The notes: a model not told the origin generated them from the sequence alone. A DNA stretch of 64,000 nucleotides from DATAOG01 sp963753685 (GCA_963753685.1 CAVWDE010000006.1:186001-250000), one strand, 5' to 3'; shown: positions 1 through 10,073, counted from the stretch's first letter. Numbers and translations are program-made.

Positions 1-548
1 ATCAGCAGCTGGCGGAAGCTCGCATAGTCCTTCGCGAGATAGTCCAGGCGCGGTTCCGGCAGGATCTCGGGCGGGCATTCATGCACCGGCGCACAGTCGA
101 AATCGATCGGGCAGCCCGGGCGGAAATTGATCGGCGCCACCGAGAACAGGCGGTCGAGATCCGCAAACGTGTAGCGCCAGATGCCGTCGGCGTCGCGGTG
201 CCAGCCGATCGACAGCAGGTACGGCGAATAGTCGCCCTGCTGATCGACGGTGACGTCGAGCACGTTGAGGGCGCTGCCGCTGATGACCGCGCTCAGCACC
301 TTGATGTTGGGGATGCGCGTGCCGCCATGGACGAGGATCGGCGATGGATCGGCGACCAGGCCATAGGCGCCGGCCGGCAGCGGAAGCAGGAAGTGGACAT
401 GCAGGATGTTGCCGCCGGCGACGATCTCGAACTCGATGAAGTCGATGCCGTTCAGCACCGCCTGGCCAAGCAGCAGGGCGCGCCGCGCGGAATCGCGGCA
501 GCTTGGGCCGATCGCGGCGACAATCTGGGCGGCGGTCGACAGGCTCAT
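1..548 (-). CDS. eCIS baseplate J-like assembly protein (partial, 3' end outside window)
   Basis: This is the N-terminal part (about 182 residues) of a baseplate protein; the rest lies beyond the left edge. It starts at the ATG read from 548 with MSLSTAAQIVAAIGPSC. Near the edge it has the stretch LDYLAKDYASFRQLL, which in eCIS and phage baseplate assembly proteins precedes the J-like region. The product would form the wedge of the baseplate that holds the spike and fires the sheath. It follows the gp25-like gene by 9 bases on the same strand, as in other eCIS loci. The J assignment rests on this motif and on gene order, because the diagnostic C-terminal part is not visible. Confidence 0.75.
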   Translation of the reverse strand, partial: MSLSTAAQIVAAIGPSCRDSARRALLLGQAVLNGIDFIEFEIVAGGNILHVHFLLPLPAGAYGLVADPSPILVHGGTRIPNIKVLSAVISGSALNVLDVTVDQQGDYSPYLLSIGWHRDADGIWRYTFADLDRLFSVAPINFRPGCPIDFDCAPVHECPPEILPEPRLDYLAKDYASFRQLL

Positions 549-557
549 CGACGCTCC

Positions 558-932
558 CTACACATGCCAGGGCGAGAGGAAACTGAGATCGCGGGCCTCG
601 CCGGTGCTCCGCTTCACGAAGACGACGCCAACCGTCAGCTTGTTGTCCTGCGGCACGACCTCGACGCGCTCGACCGCGATCACGGTGTCGAGCCAGCGCG
701 TCAGCGCGCCCTGCACCAGGAATTGCGTGGCGGCTGCGAGCGCGTCGGAATTGGGCATGAAGACCAGCTGCCCGATGCCGCAGCCGAAATCCGGGCGATT
801 GACCCGCTCGCCGGGATTGGTGAACAGCACCTGATAGATCAGGTCGCGAACGTGGTCGTCCTCGTCCGTCTCGGCGGTGCGGCCGCGGCCGTCGTTGTGA
901 TAGGGGAAATCGAAATAGTCGGTTCTGGTCAT
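558..932 (-). CDS. GPW/gp25 family baseplate wedge protein
   Basis: A 124-residue gp25-like protein, the size expected for the family (T4 gp25, TssE). It is a structural part of the baseplate wedge and contacts the first sheath ring. Recognisable features are the start TRTDYFDFPY, the acidic stretch DEDDHVRDLIYQVL and the family hallmark PGERVNRPDFGCG near residue 45. I prefer the ATG at 932. A GTG at 947 would add five residues and overlap the upstream gene by four bases, so either start is possible. It lies between the small 89-residue protein and the J-like protein in a tightly packed eCIS operon. Confidence 0.88.
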   Translation of the reverse strand: MTRTDYFDFPYHNDGRGRTAETDEDDHVRDLIYQVLFTNPGERVNRPDFGCGIGQLVFMPNSDALAAATQFLVQGALTRWLDTVIAVERVEVVPQDNKLTVGVVFVKRSTGEARDLSFLSPWHV

Positions 933-943
933 GACCCCTTCGC

Positions 944-1213
944 TCACACCTTGTCGATCTTGCTGGCCGGCTGCTCATGGGTGCTGCCGCCGGTGTCGGG
1001 CACGGTCACCATGATCGCTCCAGCGTTCGCCGCCAGATGGTCGATCACGCCGCGCGCGATCGCGAGGGCGAGCTTGCGGCGTCCGTGCGGATCCTCGTTG
1101 GCGCCGAGCGGCACGAGGGCGGTCATCGCATCGTCGATGGCGCGCGCCATGCTGCCCACCGTCAGCTGCCCGGAGTCGAGCGATCCGGCCATGAGTTTCA
1201 CCGTGCCGCTCAT
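944..1213 (-). CDS. small conserved-looking eCIS baseplate-operon protein
   Basis: An 89-residue protein starting MSGTVKLMAGSLDSGQL. It overlaps the preceding spike gene by four bases (ATGA), which argues that it is translated. It has a short beta-like start, a central basic segment (DPHGRRKLALAIARGVIDHL) and no signal peptide or membrane span. I do not recognise a family. The position between gpV and gp25 suggests a small baseplate or spike accessory subunit, but this is inference from context only. Confidence 0.6.
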   Translation of the reverse strand: MSGTVKLMAGSLDSGQLTVGSMARAIDDAMTALVPLGANEDPHGRRKLALAIARGVIDHLAANAGAIMVTVPDTGGSTHEQPASKIDKV

Positions 1214-1917
1214 CCCAGTTTCACCGTCATCGACAGCATGTCCGGCGTCGGCGGCATCAAGGGGCCGACCGGAGTCATCGGCGTCACCGGGATCGGCCCC
1301 GCCATCTGGCCGGGATGCATGTGGGTGTTGAACGTCGTGACGAGCTGGTTGAGATAGCTCATCAGGCTGTCGCCGAACACGCCCGGGTGCGCGGCGTCGG
1401 CCACCAGCTCGATCTGCGGCGCCGCGACCACGATCTTGCTGGCGGCCTTCAGCGTGACCTGCCCCCGTTGCACTTCCAGCTTCAGGATGTTGTTGCCGTT
1501 GGAATCGGAGAGCGCGATGACCTGGCTGTCGTCGTGCAGCGCCAGCATCAGGCCTTCCTCGGAGCGCACGATCTTGACGTCCGGCGTGGCGGCGCCGCCG
1601 CCTTCGTCGGTCGGCAGGCGGTCGCTGCCCCACCAGCAGCCGACCCAGATCGGGCGCGACACGTCGCCCGCCTCGAATTCGAGCCAGACGCCCGCTCCGA
1701 CCGGCGGCACCGCGTAGAGTCCGGTCTGGTCGCCGGCATAGGGCGCGCACGGTAAGGCCCAGCCGCTCTCCACGTCGCCCAGGATCTCCGGCACCTTGGC
1801 CTTCAGGCGGCCCTGCTTGCGCGGGTCGTCGTTGCCGGTCACCGTGCCGCGATACTTGCCATAATGTCGCGCGGTTCCCTTGGCACTTCCAGGCATCGGG
1901 CCGGACGCCCCATCCAT
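1210..1917 (-). CDS. phage baseplate assembly protein V / VgrG-type spike protein
   Basis: A 235-residue gpV-like spike protein. Residues about 15-95 form the OB-fold region (HYGKYRGTVTGNDDPRKQGRL, then WALPCAPYAG and GVWLEFEAGD), as in gpV and the gp5 N-domain. The C-terminal half is a short beta-rich region ending in a His/Pro-rich tail (FNTHMHPGQMAGP) typical of spike tips. Afp8/Pvc8 combines hub and spike in one protein; here they are separate genes, with gpD just upstream. ATG at 1917 is preferred because GGAGG lies six bases before it; a GTG at 1920 is also open. The product should form the trimeric needle at the tip of the tube. Confidence 0.85.
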   Translation of the reverse strand: MDGASGPMPGSAKGTARHYGKYRGTVTGNDDPRKQGRLKAKVPEILGDVESGWALPCAPYAGDQTGLYAVPPVGAGVWLEFEAGDVSRPIWVGCWWGSDRLPTDEGGGAATPDVKIVRSEEGLMLALHDDSQVIALSDSNGNNILKLEVQRGQVTLKAASKIVVAAPQIELVADAAHPGVFGDSLMSYLNQLVTTFNTHMHPGQMAGPIPVTPMTPVGPLMPPTPDMLSMTVKLG

Positions 1918-1947
1918 CACATGCCTCCATGCAGGCCCACGAGCGGA

Positions 1948-3085
1948 TCACGAGGGCAGCGCATCATCGCTCCTGAAGTTCTCCTGGCCGGTGAGGCCGG
2001 TGGCGTTGCGGCGCAGGGTGAAACGCTGGGTATAGGTGCCGTCGCCAGCGATCGTGTGCAGCACCTTCTCGACGTAGTAGCGGCCGCTGAACTGCCGCCC
2101 GACGCCGCGCACCATCACCGGCTTCTTCGCCTTCAGCACGCCGCCATAGGCGATCGTGTTGAGCTCACCCTCCGCGACGATGGCCCAGCTCGACCGGTCG
2201 ACCACCGACTGGGCGTAGCGCTGCACCTCGCCGGCCTGCGCCATGCCGAGCTGCGACAGCAGCAGCGTGCGTGGGCGATCGGTCGGGACGGCGCTGGCCT
2301 CGCCGAGCCCTTCGGCCTGCGTGGCCGTGTCGGCCTGGCCACTCTGGGATGAGCCATCGTCGGGATCGAGCGTCGCCGCCTTCGCGGTGGCCGGCCCCAG
2401 CATGTCGAACCTGGCCTTGAACTGGTTGACGTTGGTGGCGGCACCAGTATTGACCGTAAGCGTGCCCTGCGGCTGGCCGTCGTGCTTCGGCGGATGGAAG
2501 TGGCCTTCCACCTCGCCGGCGTCGTTCATCTCGACAAAGCACTCATAGCCGTTGCGTTCGGCGAGTTGCTGCAGGAACTGGATGTCGGTGCCGCGCTGGA
2601 TCAACGTGTGGTCGTCTTCCTGATGCGACCAGTTGGTGGTCTCGACCACCGGCGTGAAGCCGTAGCTGGCATCGGAGAAGATGGCATCGGCGACGTCTGA
2701 ATCCTTCATGTTGGGCCACGGTTTCACCTTCTCGTCGAGGTGCATCAGGACGGTCGGATCCATCGCCGTCACCGTGAGCTCCGAGCCGCTCGGCTGGTTC
2801 GAGAACTTGCCGTCGACTTCGATCACGTAGGCGTCGATCAGCGACGCACGCCGGACCGCTGCCGATGGTCACGCTGAGCTTGACGTTGGCAAGGCGCGTG
2901 AACAGCGCGTCGTCCAGCACCGTCCAACCGCTGCCGTCTTCCTTCACCGCCACGGCGAGGCGCAGCCGCAGCATGTCGGCCATGCGGGCATGGTCCTCCA
3001 TCTCGATCTGCTTGAGTGCGTTGAGCACGGCCGCCGAGGCCGGGCTGCCGTTGATGCTCAAGCTGAAGGAGACCTGCTTCGCCAC
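1948..3085 (-). pseudogene. phage late control gpD-like hub protein, frameshifted
   Basis: Hub protein of the eCIS tip (gpD/gp27-like), 378 residues if repaired. The N-terminal frame (GTG start at 3085 with GGAGG upstream) gives MAKQVSFSLSINGSP to TIGSGP. The rest (ASLIDAYVIEVDGKF to FRSDDALPS) is one frame away, with the junction near 2855. The span is 1138 bases, one more than a multiple of three, so one extra base explains it. The downstream half contains the expected features WSHQEDDHTLIQRGTDIQFLQQLA and the GRYYVEKVLHTI region. No slippery sequence is evident. It is either a sequencing indel or a real lesion that would remove the hub and hence a working particle. Confidence 0.8.
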
Positions 3086-3097
3086 GCGCCCCTCCGA

Positions 3098-3376
3098 TCA
3101 GCCTTCCGATGCCGGAATGCGCAGCAAGGCCGCTTCCTCCAGGAGGTCGTCCGGCCACAGCGCGCGGTTCGCGTCGCAGATGCGCCAGAACCGTTCGGCG
3201 TCCCGGAAATGCTGCCAGGCGATGTGGTCGAGCCGCTCGTTGCCCATGACCCGGTGGCCGATCACCGCGACCGGATCGGCGATGAAGCGGGTGGTCTTGT
3301 AACGAATCTCGCGACCGGTCGGATCGGTGGTCGATGCCTCCGGGACCTTCTCGTAGCGGCTGCCTTTGAAGAACAT
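3098..3376 (-). CDS. LysM-like eCIS baseplate protein
   Basis: A 92-residue protein starting MFFKGSRYEK with a GAGGAGA ribosome site. Residues 40-90 have a LysM-like pattern: a hydrophobic start around HRVMGNERLDHIAWQHF, then FWRICDANRALWPDDLL and a final LLRIP. In Afp7/Pvc7 a tube-like domain is joined to a LysM domain; here the LysM-like part is a separate gene 14 bases after the tube-like gene. In T4-like baseplates such domains join the tube to the hub. The assignment comes from the motif and gene order. Confidence 0.7.
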   Translation of the reverse strand: MFFKGSRYEKVPEASTTDPTGREIRYKTTRFIADPVAVIGHRVMGNERLDHIAWQHFRDAERFWRICDANRALWPDDLLEEAALLRIPASEG

Positions 3377-3390
3377 GCGTGCTGTCTCCT

Positions 3391-4077
3391 CTAGGTCGGC
3401 AGCAGGCTGCGGATGCCGACGGTGTTGCCGCTCGGGCGATGCGACTGCGCCAGGCTCTCCTTCGCCTTCTGGTAGGCGATGAACGCGTCGCGCCCGATGC
3501 TCGAATCGGTGAACTCCATGTAGGTGAGAACCTGCATGCCGAGCTCGACCTTGGCCGCGATCGGGTTGAGGCGCGTATCGAACGCGTCCTCCGCGATGGC
3601 GAAGCTGGTCAGCTTGACCGGCACCACGCGCGACCTGCCCCACACCAGCAGCACCAGCGGCAGGTCGGCGGGACTGACCTGCACCTGGCCGGCCGCGGCC
3701 TGTTGCTCGATCAGCGAGGCGTTGAGCGTCGGCGGATACATCAGCAGCTCCAGCGTCGCCAGTGCCGGATGCAGGCCGTGCTCCGCGACCGTGCCGTTGC
3801 CGTCGGGATCCTCGAGCTGATCGGCTGCGTGCATGTCGACGGTGATGTTGATGGTCTCGAGCGGCGGACCGGCCACCCGCAGCACGTCTTCCTTGGCCGC
3901 GCCGCTGTTGCCGGTCGCCGGCGCCGGCGCGGCCCGGTGGGCCAGGGTCCGCTTCATCGATTCGGGGTTGAACTGGAATATGATGATGCTGCTCGGCTGC
4001 GATCCCGGCGTGTGCGTGGCATAGACGGCCAGCGCGCCTTTCTGCAGGTTGGGGCGAAGTGGGGACTCACTGACCAT
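3391..4077 (-). CDS. CIS tube/baseplate linker protein (Afp7-like)
   Basis: A 228-residue protein of the eCIS tube-like family that initiates tube assembly on the hub. It shows the family start (KGALAVYATHTPG then IIIFQFNPESMKRTL), the segment PPLETINITVDMHAADQLED, a central LATLELLMYPP, and LPLVLLVWGRSRVVPVKLTSFAIAEDAFD. Length is typical for the domain without LysM, which is encoded separately downstream. The start ATG at 4077 follows AGGAGA. It sits 54 bases after the cargo gene. Confidence 0.8.
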   Translation of the reverse strand: MVSESPLRPNLQKGALAVYATHTPGSQPSSIIIFQFNPESMKRTLAHRAAPAPATGNSGAAKEDVLRVAGPPLETINITVDMHAADQLEDPDGNGTVAEHGLHPALATLELLMYPPTLNASLIEQQAAAGQVQVSPADLPLVLLVWGRSRVVPVKLTSFAIAEDAFDTRLNPIAAKVELGMQVLTYMEFTDSSIGRDAFIAYQKAKESLAQSHRPSGNTVGIRSLLPT

Positions 4078-4131
4078 CGCCCGTTCTCCTTTGGACGACG
4101 GCGAACGAATCGGATCCTGTGCGGAGTGCGC

Positions 4132-7100
4132 TCAGGTTCTGGCTTTGTAATTGCGCCATGACACTGTCCGGAAAGAGTTAACAACCGGTACGTTCAGCAA
4201 TTCGCTGCTCGTATGTTTCTTGCCCTTGCCGAGAGTTGCCGTGCATTGGACGTTGATGGCGATGTTCTGTTCTTCGGTTATTGTGTTCTTTATCACTTGA
4301 AGGCGTGTTGTCTCCGCTTTGCTGATCGTCGGCGCTTTCAGTTCAGTGTCGATCTCGGCGATTTCCGCCTGTCGCGACGGTGCGCCGTATTGGGCAACGA
4401 CCTTGAAAGCTGTGACCTCTCTCTTGTCATCGAACAGCGCGGCCTTCACCTTCTTCTCGAACGCGTAGTACATGGAATCGCCGGAGCGATTGTTGCCCTC
4501 CTGGGTCAGCGGAGTGAGGTTGTCCCAGGTGTCGCCAGGACCGCCGAGGTGGTTGTTGAGCAGGTGTCCCTTGACGTAGTAGGAGCTGCTGCCGGTCCGG
4601 TCGTTGCGGCGGGCGATCAGCTTCTTCCAGCCGTCTGAGGTCAGGGACTGCGACGCCTTGCTTCCGCCGGTTGGCTTCGCCGCCATGCGCTCAACCTCGA
4701 CCGATGTCCCGTAGCCGTTCGTCAGGGCGCCGTATTTCGGCGCCGTCGGGGCTGGTGGTACGACCGACGTCACCTTCTCGCTGGCGCTCATCGCGCCGTC
4801 GATCTCGATCCCTTCGTCGACATGCAGGATCTTCAGGTCGCTGATCTTGACTCGGCGGCCTGTTTCAGCAACGAGGCCTGCGGCTGGTGATCTGGCGTGA
4901 GGTAGTCGCCGGTCTGGCGCGGCGTGCTGGCATAAGTGGCGACCAAGCCTTCGAGCTTGTACTTCTTGTCAAACTTCTTGATATTGACGCCGCTATGCAT
5001 CTTCTTCAGCTCGGCCAGCGAGCCGGCATTTTCCAGACCTTCTTGGTTCCTTTCTTCGGCTTCGGTCATGGCCGCTACGTCGGCAGTAGACGGCAGCCTT
5101 TTCTGCCAACCGGATGTATGTGTCCTTCGCGTTGTCGGAGATGCCGTCCGCTCTTTTCGCGGCGGCGATGAACTCGTTGATATGGACCGTCGCGCTGGAG
5201 ACCAGCCAACCCACTTGCCACTCCGGCGGTCCATTTTGCGTCGTGCCCTTTGTCGCCCTCGGCCTCGGCCTTGCTGCCGAACAGTGACTTCGCCTTGCCC
5301 ACCACCCAGTTGATGACCGCGTCGATGCCCTTGTCGACCTTGGCCTGGATAGCGGTGATGACTTTCTTCACGGCCTCGCTGACATTGCCGAGACCGATCA
5401 GGCGCGCCAGGAACCCGAGGATCACGGGAATGGTCCTCGCCATGGCGCGTTCGACATAGTTGCCGGCCTGCGCGATCTTGCCGCTCGCGATATTGGCGAT
5501 GGAATCGACCACCGCCTCGACGAAGGCCAGGATCTGCTTGATGCGTTCGATGAAGAACGCGACCGTGTTGTAGGTCGCAATGATGGCCTGGATGATCGCG
5601 CCAGCCGGATTGAACATGGTCGCCAGTTTGGTGATCGCCGCGGTCACGATCTTGCTGATCGCCCAGTCCCTGACGCCGCCGATCACCAGGTCCCACAGCG
5701 AGCCGATGGCATCGACGATCTGCTTCCACGCGGCCGCCGGCCCTTCGGTCACCAGCGTCTTGAGGAAGGCGAAGGCGGTCTCCAGCATGGAAACGGTCTT
5801 CTCGCCCAGCACCTTCACCAGCTTGGCACGGATCTTGGCGTAGGTGATGCCAAGGATCTGCAGCACCAAGTCGACGATGCCCTTGAGGTCCCAGACTTTC
5901 GGCAGCACAAGGCCGGCACCCTCGAGCGTGCCGACCAGCCACTCGATCAGGCCGGTCTTCAGATGATCCAGAATGTTTTTGGCGAACTGCCGGATTCCCC
6001 TCTTCACCGCGTCGACCAAGTGGCCGACGAACGCGACCGGGTCAGCGACGATCTTGTTGAAGGTCTCGCCGACCTTGCGGAAGATCGCCGCGATCTGCTG
6101 GCCGATCGGGCCGGCAAGCATCATGGCGCCTTCGAAGATGAATTCGAGCACCTTCTTGCCGACCGCGCTCAGGAAACCGAGCAGGCGCAGCAACGGCGGG
6201 CCGAAGATGGCCGCCATCTTCTCCAACAGCAGCTTCGGGTTCAGCAGGTCCGCAACCTTGAAGGCGTCCCAGGCCTGCTTGAACAGCGTCTTGATGCCCT
6301 CCCAGGTGAGATCGAGTTTCTTAACCTGCTCGCTGAACCACGCGGACGCCTTCTCGATCGTCTTGGACTTCTCCAGGTTCTCTTTGATCGGCTCGCCGCC
6401 GGGCACCAGGTCGAGGACCGCGAAGATCAGCCCCTTGACCGTGCGCTTGACCTCTTGGCCGGTGACCGGGTCTCTGCCCAGCACGAAGGTCAACAGCGTG
6501 TAGCCCTTCTGCTGCTGCGCCCAGGCCGAGATCGAGCCGAGCACCAGGTCCTTGACCACGCTGAGGATCTTGGCGCCGACCGCCTTGATGAAATCCCAGA
6601 CCCGGTTGATGGTGGGCAGGAAGATCGGCTTGATCTTCTCGTTCCAGGCCGCGGCCGGGCTCAGGATGTCGCTGGCCCCCACCGAGTCCCACGCCCTGTT
6701 GGCGAGCGCCACGATGCCTGCATAGGTCAAGTCGAGCTTGGCGATCTCGGCATCCCACCATTTGGCAACCAACTCGATCTTGCCTTCCTGGTCCAGGCGC
6801 GCGAACAGCGCCTCGCCGTCGGGCGCTAGCTTCATCGCCGCGCGCATCCAGTCGCGGGTCGAGCCCTTGACCGACCTGTCCTGGATCGGATCCCAGCCGA
6901 TGATCAGCGTGATCAGGTCCCACGGCGGAAAATCGCGCGTGATGAAATCGCGCACCTTGTTGCGGATCGAACTCTTTGACGTCGTCGAACAGGCGCTGGA
7001 CGCGCCTGGGGGCCGCCCGCGCCAGCCCCAATGCGGACGGCAGCATGCGCGCGGCGCGCGCCGCCGCCGGCGCCTGCTGGATGGTGTGGGTCAGCTCATG

Positions 7101-7745
7101 CGCGACCAGGCGCTGGCCTTGTGCGCTGGTCGGCTGATACTCGCCGGCGCCGAAGAACACGTCGCGGCCGACGGTGAAAGCGCGCGCGCCCAGCCCTTGG
7201 GCGGCCCCGGCCGCCGCCGGCCCGGTATGCACGCGCACGTCGCTGAAATCGTATCCGAAACGCGGCTCGAACAAGGCGCACAGTTCCGGCGACAGCGGCG
7301 ATCCACCGGCGACGCTCATGGCATCGATGCTGGCCTCGAGACCGGCCGGCACGGTCGCGGGGCCAGTCCCGGCGCTGTCCTTCTGGACCACCTTCTTTTG
7401 GTCGTCCTTCTTGTCGTCTTCATCCTTCTTGACCGGCGGCTCGGCTTTGCCGATCGCGCGGCGCACCCAACGCATCAGCGACGCCGCGATGCCGCCGCCG
7501 CCGATGCGCGGCGCCGAACCGTTGGCCATGACTTCGCCGGCGGTCCGGTCCGCCTCGTGCTCGAACGGATCGTTGGCGGCGCCGACCATCAATTTGGGCT
7601 GCAGGACGGAGAAGCTCGCGCTCTGTACCGCGGGCGTCGCGATCAGGGTCGTCGGGCCTGCCACGCGCGCGCGTAGGGCGTCCGGTCGCTGCGGCGCCAG
7701 GAGCTGCGGCGATCGCTGCGCCGTCACGCGCTGCAGTTCACCCAT
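4132..7745 (-). pseudogene. giant DUF4157 eCIS cargo protein with nuclease-like C-terminus, four frameshifts
   Basis: The parts together make one protein of 1203 residues. Frame changes fall near 6976 (extra base in an A run), 5224 and 5088 (extra bases) and 4851 (missing base); the net +2 exactly restores a multiple of three. Residues 1-230 are the DUF4157 leader of eCIS cargo: FEHEADRTAGEVM at 61 and an HExxH zinc-protease-like motif (HELTH, 216-220). The middle is about 700 residues of amphipathic helices with two related blocks (KLDLTYAGIVAL, KLDLTWEGIKTL). The C-terminus has GHLLNNHLGGPG, then NLTPLTQEGNNR, resembling DNA/RNA non-specific endonuclease toxins. It would be loaded in the tube and act in the target cell. 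As written it is interrupted, by decay or sequencing error. Confidence 0.75.
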
Positions 7746-7995
7746 GCGATCGCCCCTTCAACGCCAGCGAGACGCCGCGTGCCACCGCCCGCGCGATCGC
7801 GGGAGCATCGCTCAGCGACCGCGCGCTCACCTGGACGGAGGCTCGGGCGGCGCGGCCCGCCGGCCAGGGCGCCTCGGCCACGACCTCGGTGACCGCGCGT
7901 GCCACGAGTGCGCGCACCTCACCCGCGGCCGGCGGCCTGCCGCTCGCCCCGATCACCACGATGCGGTCGATCTGCAGGCTCCAGCGCGCGCTCAT
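7738..7995 (-). CDS. small hypothetical protein of the eCIS operon
   Basis: An 85-residue protein, rich in Ala, Arg and Val, starting MSARWSLQIDRIVVIG. It overlaps the ATPase gene by four bases upstream and the DUF4157 gene by eight bases downstream, so it is almost certainly translated as part of the operon. The start suggests a beta strand, and the C-terminal half (APAIARAVARGVSLAL) an amphipathic helix. No signal peptide is present. I do not recognise a family. Its place directly before the cargo gene makes a loading or chaperone role possible, but nothing in the sequence proves it. Confidence 0.6.
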   Translation of the reverse strand: MSARWSLQIDRIVVIGASGRPPAAGEVRALVARAVTEVVAEAPWPAGRAARASVQVSARSLSDAPAIARAVARGVSLALKGRSHG

Positions 7996-10073
7996 GGCTG
8001 CCCCACCTCGTAATACGGCCGGAACTCCGTGGCGCTGATCGGCCTCGAGAGCTTGGCGTATTCGCGCGCCGCCGCCTGCATGACTGCGGGCATCCCGATC
8101 GGAGCCTGCCGGGCGGCCGCCAGGAACGCCGCGTTGAGGGCGATCGCCTTGATGTTGCCGCCGCTCAGGTCGAGGCGGGACAGCAACGCCAGTTCGAGGC
8201 GTTCCGTCGGCGCATCGGCGGGGAATACCCGTTCCCAGATGCGTCGGCGGTCATCGGCGTTCGGGAAGGGGAACTCAATCACGAAGCGCAGTCGGCGCAG
8301 GAATGCGCTATCCAGTGCGGCACGTCGGTTGGTCGCCAGGATGGCCAGTCCCGCATAGTCCTCCATCCGCTGCAGCAGGTAGTTGACTTCGAGATTGGCG
8401 TAGCGGTCGTGGCTGTCCCGCACCTCGGTCCGCGTGCCGAACAGGGCGTCAGCCTCATCGAAGAACAGAATGGCACCGCAATGCTCCGCCACCTCGAAGA
8501 TGTGCCGCAGGTTCTTCTCGGTCTCGCCAATGTATTTGCTGACCACGCCAGCCAGATCGATGCGATAGAGATCGAGCGCGAGGTCGGCGGCGACAATCTC
8601 CGCCGCCATGGTCTTGCCGGTTCCGCTGGCGCCCGCGAACAGGGCGGTGATGCCGCGGCCGCGCGTCAGTTGCGCGCCGAAACCCCAGCGCTCGTAGACC
8701 CGTCCGCGCTGGCGCACCTGTCCAGCCAGGTCGCGCAATTGCGCGTGCACGTCGTCCGGCAGGACGATGTCGTCCCAGCCGTAGCAGGGCGACAGCCGGC
8801 AGGCGAGGTCGTCAAGCGCCATGCCGCTCTGCTCCCTGCAGGCGCGCCACAGAGTCTCGGCGGAAATCGGCATGCCGGCTCGGCCTGCACGCTCGACGAT
8901 GCCCGCGATCGCCGGGCCGCCCAGGTCGAATTGCTGGACGATGGCATCGATCTCGCTCTCGATCTGCCGGGCCGCCCCATTCAATGCGGCGCGCCACAGC
9001 TGGCGCTGCTCCGCGCGGCTGGGGGCCGGCACATGTATCGTGGCGATCCCGCTGTCGCCCGGCCAACGTTCCGCACTGACGATGAAGAGTGTTGCCGCGA
9101 CGTTGGCGATCAGCTCGTCCACCACGGCAGCCTGCTCGCTCGCCGCCTGGATGACGCGCGCATCGACCACCAGGGCAAGGCCGGCCAGCAATGCTTCGCG
9201 CCCCAGCAAGGCGAGCAGCTCCGCACGATCCACCGGCGGCAGCGCGGCCAGGCGCGCGATATCCAGCAAGCGCGGCGTGAGGCTCAGCGACTCGCACGCG
9301 ACCTGGGGTGCCTGCTCGGCGCCGCGACCGATCCGGCCGATCAGATTGACCGTCATCCAGCGTCCGGGTTGGGCAGCGATCAGCGCCGCCGCTTGGCGCC
9401 CGGCCCGGTCGGTCAATTCGCTGGCGGGCGCGCCCGGCAACCATGCCAGCATCCGCTCCACGCGCTCGTCGATCCGGTTGGCGCCGCGCAGATAGTCGGC
9501 CATGCGCTCGTCGACCGACAGGCCGCGCGTCAGGACGGGCTCGCGCGCATCGCTTTCCGCGTCGACCAGCCGCAACGCCCGCAGCTTCCCTGCCGGCATC
9601 ATCAGGTCGATCGCCATCAGCCGCTGGCCGGCGTCATCCAGCTCGAGCGCCAAGGCGAGCTGCAACGTGGCGCGGCCGTGGCCCGCTCCGCCCTGCAGCT
9701 GCGCATAAGCCAGGGCAAACGCACCATCCAGCGCCGGCGCCGCGGCGAGCAGCAGCACCGCGGTTTCAAGCTGATCGAGGGCAGCCAGCTCGGCGACCGC
9801 GCACAGCGCAGGCGGCCGTCCGGCCTCGCGCATCCGGCGCTCGCATGCCGCGAGCGCGCGCGCCAGCTCGGCAATCTCGCTGTCGAGTTTGCTGCTCGAT
9901 GGGCGCGGCGGTTCGCCTGTGCCGCCGGCCACGATCCAGTCCACGGGAGTCGGCGTGCCCGGCGCGGCGCGCAGGGCGTAGCGGTGCAGTCTCAGCCGCA
10001 GATGGCGCAACGCGAGCTGCAGCCATTCGGCATTGTCGGCGCGCCAATCAACCGTGCGGCGGGCGAGGTTCAT
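7992..10073 (-). CDS. AAA+ ATPase of the eCIS cluster (Afp15/Pvc15-like)
   Basis: A 693-residue protein with one C-terminal AAA+ module. Walker A is GASGTGKT at 481-488, Walker B ILFFDEAD at 535-542, sensor-1 ATNRR near 580, and an arginine-rich segment RRLRFVIEFPFP follows. The N-terminal 400 residues are helical with no known domain. A membrane-remodelling or cargo-loading ATPase of this type is a core marker of eCIS loci. Particle assembly itself usually does not need it, and its role is thought to be in loading or disassembly. It overlaps both neighbours by four bases. Confidence 0.9.
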   Translation of the reverse strand: MNLARRTVDWRADNAEWLQLALRHLRLRLHRYALRAAPGTPTPVDWIVAGGTGEPPRPSSSKLDSEIAELARALAACERRMREAGRPPALCAVAELAALDQLETAVLLLAAAPALDGAFALAYAQLQGGAGHGRATLQLALALELDDAGQRLMAIDLMMPAGKLRALRLVDAESDAREPVLTRGLSVDERMADYLRGANRIDERVERMLAWLPGAPASELTDRAGRQAAALIAAQPGRWMTVNLIGRIGRGAEQAPQVACESLSLTPRLLDIARLAALPPVDRAELLALLGREALLAGLALVVDARVIQAASEQAAVVDELIANVAATLFIVSAERWPGDSGIATIHVPAPSRAEQRQLWRAALNGAARQIESEIDAIVQQFDLGGPAIAGIVERAGRAGMPISAETLWRACREQSGMALDDLACRLSPCYGWDDIVLPDDVHAQLRDLAGQVRQRGRVYERWGFGAQLTRGRGITALFAGASGTGKTMAAEIVAADLALDLYRIDLAGVVSKYIGETEKNLRHIFEVAEHCGAILFFDEADALFGTRTEVRDSHDRYANLEVNYLLQRMEDYAGLAILATNRRAALDSAFLRRLRFVIEFPFPNADDRRRIWERVFPADAPTERLELALLSRLDLSGGNIKAIALNAAFLAAARQAPIGMPAVMQAAAREYAKLSRPISATEFRPYYEVGQP

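Noticed and set aside
79..978. Long Arg-rich minus-strand frame
   Set aside because: It overlaps the gp25 and baseplate genes in another frame and has the Arg/Pro/Gly-rich composition of out-of-frame GC-rich DNA.
2820..2870. Programmed frameshift in gpD
   Set aside because: No slippery heptamer or downstream structure is evident, and similar indels occur in unrelated genes nearby.
3379..4161. Plus-strand frame opposite the Afp7-like gene
   Set aside because: Antisense shadow of a well-supported gene, with no domain or ribosome site.
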